Assembly (NCBI GenBank): GCA_021904315.1
Contig: CM038916.1
Location: forward strand, 18,063,897 to 18,127,896
Origin: Sphagnum magellanicum
Lineage: Eukaryota; Streptophyta; Sphagnopsida; Sphagnales; Sphagnaceae
Reading direction: 5' to 3'
Length of the DNA: 64,000 nt
The notes under the pieces were generated by a model. That model was not told the DNA's origin. It searched no databases and worked only from the letters and a program-made list of their open reading frames with translations. Every line of letters starts with the position of its first letter. Positions within the stretch are counted from its first letter, which is position 1. Of this stretch, positions 59,701-64,000 are shown in pieces. The translations under genes were made by a program, and so were the position numbers.

Positions 59701-62639
59701 ACTATTAATTTATATTTAAATTGACATTGACATAAATAATGATGAATTATTGAAAACCATAAGAAAACACAAGAAAAAATAAAATAGTTGATCGTCATTG
59801 GTAGTGTGCAGTAGCACAGAGCTCAAATTGGGTTGTTATCAAAAACTACCCAAAATCACAAATGAAATATTAATTTATCAATTATGCCAACAACCCAATT
59901 TTTGAAGACATGCATTTTTTTGAGACTTGCCAAAATTCAATCAAAATCACCTATTTTTAAAGAAATTAAGAAGGTAGCCAAAATGCAATTGAAATCATAT
60001 TTTTTTGGAAAATCTTTAGCAAGCATGAAATTTTCTTTTGACTCTTCCCATGGAGGTAACTTTTTCTTATGCAAATAGAAGACAATGCCGACATGTGTGA
60101 ACGATTTATCTTGGAGATTGATTCCACCATGTTGAAATCATCGCAAAACATGTATCAATGTTGGTTATTATGTTTGCACCCAAAAATCATAAAAACCAAA
60201 CCTCCCATAGAAATAATGTATTTCTTGACTTGATAATTATGTTTTGTTTTGTCTAGCAATCATTTGCCAAATTTGCATTATGGACAAAATGTGGTTTGTG
60301 ATTTCAAAACCTATCCTTCTTTTTGTTATATGGATCACTTTAGATGGAATCCCAAACCAAGATTTATGGCAAGATGTCACCATATGGAAGATCCTTTATG
60401 TGTTTGTAGTAGTTGTTATAGCCTTGTGTTATTAACAACTAGGTTACATGTTTCAAAAGAATAATTTACAAATATTTGACAAGTTTTTTAATTTGTGTTT
60501 CTTCAATGATGAAGTTATCTTCTTTGAATGTTTCAATTGAGTCAATATATTTTATGTGAAAATTGCTAGTACCACCTTGTGAGGAGCTTGGGGCTTTAAT
60601 CCTTCGTCAACATAAAAAATTCTTCGACTTGCTTTGTATTGCATATTTTGATGTATGATTTTTTTGCCCCATTAATTTCGAAGTGGAGCATCACATTTGA
60701 AAGATATTGTCCTTAACATTTGATTCCTTGATATAGGTGACATTTTTTTCTTGAAATAATTATGATAAACATGTCAACATTATCTTCATCAACATGAAGC
60801 ATTAGGTGTAGATTTTTATTCCCCTCTCTAAATGATCAACCTTTTGGGCTATAACTCCTTTTGGGTTGAATCTTTTGTTGTAACTAACCCTATAGTTAAT
60901 TCATTCATAAGCTTGACAATCTCTTATTTGAACATTGGTAAAAATTTCTTTATCATGTCATTAATTTTTCTCCTTGTTTATTTTGATGGAACAATCACAT
61001 AATACATGATGGTTTGATTAGATAATGAATTATTTGACATTATTATGCACATTTTCTTCTTTTAAAATCTTATGATAAAAATTTAGGTTTGTGCAATAAA
61101 TCAATCATATATAGATGATTTTAAATTATGGTTAAATTTTGTGGCATGAAATATTACATAATCCTTCACTTTATGATGTATGTTTGCATAACATATGCAT
61201 GGCACCACAAGGTTGAAATTGCAATCAATTGTGAAATTTGCCCTTTTTGTGATGCCTTTAATTTGCATAGCAATGACCCAATTTTCAACATCCATTGAAA
61301 CATAATTATCACATTAACCCTTGTCTTGGGCATGCTTTGTCTTGGGTTCATGACCAATGTAAAGATAAGACAAAAGGAAATGGGTAAGGAGTAAACCTTA
61401 TAAGGCATAGTAAAATGTTTTTTAAAAAGTGAAATAAATTCCCCAACCGAATGGGAGTTGTGTGAGAAAAAAAGGAACATTCCCAAATCCTTCCATGAAA
61501 TCTAGTTTCAACCATTAATATATCGTAGTCAATAGGTGTAACAAATTCATTTGAATTGATGATAAATCCATGTCTATTAGGAGGAACATGGATGATAACA
61601 CATGCTTATTTGTCGACTTGCAACTCTTAACATTGTTATATCCATCACAAAAGGGTTCATGCACATGGGTTTAATGAAATTCAATGTTTTTCATTAAAGT
61701 GTGGGATGCAATTGTTGGCGTGGCTTTGCAAATTAATTGTTGCAAGTCAACTTGAAAAATGGGTGCATGTTGGAAGATGTAGTTAACCAAAAGAAGGTAT
61801 AATGCATGTTGTTTTAGACTTTAAAAAAACTAGGAAATATTTATAAATGACATGTCCAAATCAAGTATTGTTGATTTTTAAAATATATATCAATGGGGAA
61901 TATGACATGGCATGTTTGCATGCTCACAAAAAAAGGCGTTTTAAAATTAATTGATATTTTTTGAAACATTAAAACACAAGGTACCAAAATGATTTCCAAT
62001 ACTTCAAAGGTACAATTTGTATTCACATCAAATTGTGTCCAATTGAACAACTTGTCATTTCTTTTTATAAAGGTTGTTTAAAAATTCTAACATGTCCAAA
62101 TTAGTTAGGTTTCTTCAAAGTTATGAATCCCCCACTTGTTCAAAATGTCCTAGTTATGAAAAAGGGACATTGAGAATTTCAAGGATTTTTTAATGTCAAA
62201 GTATTCCCTATAATTAAAGACATGTAGAATATATCATATGGAGAACAATGCTTCCTTTAGGAGTTTGCTATTATGAAACTTATGCATGCACTACACCAAA
62301 ACATGGGTTGATGGTTAAGACAAATTGTGATTGTTGTCATAGCATAGTCATGTAATCATATTAAAAAATCATGATTAGTTTTTTACTGTGATCAAAATTA
62401 TGATTATATGACTAAGTAATTACAATTGTAAATGTGACTAGTTCAGTAGTAGTCATGTTTGACTTGAAGTTGACCTTGTTTGTGGGAACCTTTGTGAAAA
62501 TTAACATATATTTATGTAAGTGTCATCAATCTACACGAGGTTTTTAATCCATTTAAGTGTTTAAAATCTAGATGAAGTCCTAGATTTTTTTGGAATTTTT
62601 TGAAATAGTTATGTAAATATGACTTTTTAAATTCTTGCA
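59701..62639. other. AT-rich gene desert
   Basis: Short frames on both strands (for example 60,249-60,464 plus; 61,166-61,486 minus) are unrecognised. CACTACACCAAAAC at 62,289 is another possible CACTA-type end. Confidence 0.4.
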
Positions 62640-63420
62640 GGCTATTATAAAGAAATATACCCTATTTTAACTTAAGTAGCTTCATTTAGCCTACCATAAC
62701 CTAATTTAACCTAATTTAGTCAAGTTTAACCTAAGTAGCCTAGTTTAACATAACTTAGTTTTTAAAAAAAATTAGCCTAAATAATTTAATTTAGCTTATT
62801 TTAGACTAACATAACTTGGTTTTACCCAATTTAACTTAAATAACATATTTTAATTTAATTTAACTTAAGTTATTTAGTTTAGCTTATTTCAACTTAATTT
62901 AACCTAGTTTAACCTAAGTAGACTTAATTTAGTTTAAGTAATTTTCATTTAACCAATTTTAGCTTAAGTAACATGGTTTGGCCTAAGTAACCAAATTTAA
63001 GTTAAATAGCCTAATTTAACATAGTTTGACCTAGTTTAAACTAATTTAGCTAAGTTTAGGTTAATGTAGCTTAATTTAAGATAATTTAGCCTAATAATTT
63101 TGTTTAACCTAATTTAATTTAATTTAGTCTAATTTAATCTAATTTAACTTAGTTTAGTTTAGTTTAGCCTAAATAGCTTCAATTACCCCCTAATTTAGCT
63201 TAGCCTACCAAGGTGGTTTTAGGTTATATTAGATTAATCTAAGTTTAGCTCAAGGGGGCCTAAATTAGCCTAAGTCAACCTAAGCTAAATTACTAGGTGG
63301 CCTAGTTTAACTTAAATGAGTTTTTTTACTATTTATAAAGTGGCCAATTTAATTAAATGACATTTTTTAATCTAAGTGGTTCAACTTAGGCTAGGTTGCA
63401 TAGGTTAATTCACCCAACCT
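62640..63420. repeat. Degenerate CCTAATTTAA array, about 780 bp
   Basis: Nearly continuous repetition of variants of TTTAACCTAA, CCTAATTTAG and CCTAAGTAG with no fixed period. It resembles a decayed array of a telomere-like 10-12-base unit. Confidence 0.85.
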
Positions 63421-63462
63421 TATTTGATTAAACTTTGATTGCCATGTGGCATCACATGATTG

Positions 63463-64000
63463 CACTATTAGAAAAACCTCGTTTTGCAACTTCAATTTGT
63501 GATTAAAAATTGGTTGTAGATGACTCTTGTAACTAAATTTTTCATTAGCTACATAAGTCTAGTCGCACACAACATGTAGTTACAACTATGATCTAAACAT
63601 AACATCATCACAAGTCCCATGGATGAAGTATATACTCAAATGTATATTTCATTGTTTGACCGTATAATTAAATGTAACTAATCACCATTATTTGCAATTA
63701 CAATACCATCAATTACACATTGCCACTTGTAAGGCATATGTAAATTAAAATAAAAATAATTAGATAGCCCTTTTCATTTCATTCATCCAAATTGGATGGT
63801 CTAAGATTATTCCATGTGCACTAATTATATCATGCCACATGGCCTAAGGTGAGGATTTTTTTTAATAATTTAAATTTTCATTTAGGTTGGTAGGTAGATA
63901 AATAAATAGGTAGGTAGGTAGATAGATAGATAGATAGATAGGTAGGTAGGTATGTGGATAGGTAGGAAAGTAGGTAGTTAAGGAGGTAGAAACTTAGGTG
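63463..64000. repeat. CACTA-like end segment with TAGG microsatellite, copy 2
   Basis: It starts CACTATTAGAAAAACCTCG, then has GTTGTAGATGAC, AGTCGCACACAAC and GTAGTTACAAC motifs, GCCACATGGCC near 63,835 and a TAGG/TAGA microsatellite (63,884-63,994). The order of parts parallels copy 1 at 57,806-58,370. It runs off the window. Confidence 0.4.

Overview
The window looks like nuclear DNA of a land plant. The four intact genes are plant-type and contain GT-AG introns. Interstitial TTTAGGG telomere repeats occur, and the repeats (Helitrons, a Mutator-like element, hAT- and Harbinger-like MITEs) are those typical of plants. The proteins are conserved but not close to any seed-plant copy I can recall, so a spore-bearing plant is possible; that last step is a weak guess.

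Layout. Positions 1-28,200 are an AT-rich, gene-poor tract with a GC-richer edge at 1-576, a short complete Helitron (13,784-14,299), a related Helitron (from 21,201), two copies of a 235-bp MITE, several minisatellites (18.2-18.9 kb; 22.7-23.3 kb) and a hAT-type MITE with a perfect 8-bp target duplication (27,507-27,959). Positions 28,200-46,000 are a gene island: a decayed RING-H2 gene and a second decayed zinc-binding fragment, then 3-hydroxybutyryl-CoA dehydrogenase (minus), ribosomal protein eS21 (plus), the SNAPc subunit SRD2/SNAP50 (minus) and the tRNA m1A58 methyltransferase catalytic subunit TRM61 (plus). For these four I could join the exons at GT-AG sites into uninterrupted proteins of 294, 81, 574 and 360 residues. 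Positions 46,000-64,000 are again AT-rich, with a broken EEP endonuclease, an inverted Helitron (49,061-49,814), a long foldback, a decayed MULE transposase gene (about 52.3-55.0 kb), possible CACTA-type ends, TAGG microsatellites and a 780-bp degenerate CCTAA-rich array.

The intact genes form two divergent pairs. SRD2 and TRM61 are only 225 bp apart start to start; one serves snRNA-gene transcription and the other tRNA maturation. The dehydrogenase and eS21 share an 881-bp upstream region, over half of which is a degenerate 65-70-bp minisatellite. The most unusual structures are the 54-bp-arm foldback with 11-bp flanking repeats in SRD2 intron 1, the hairpin-bearing satellite enclosed by MITE-like ends, and the 173-bp hairpin at 51.3 kb. 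I found no convincing wholly new gene system.
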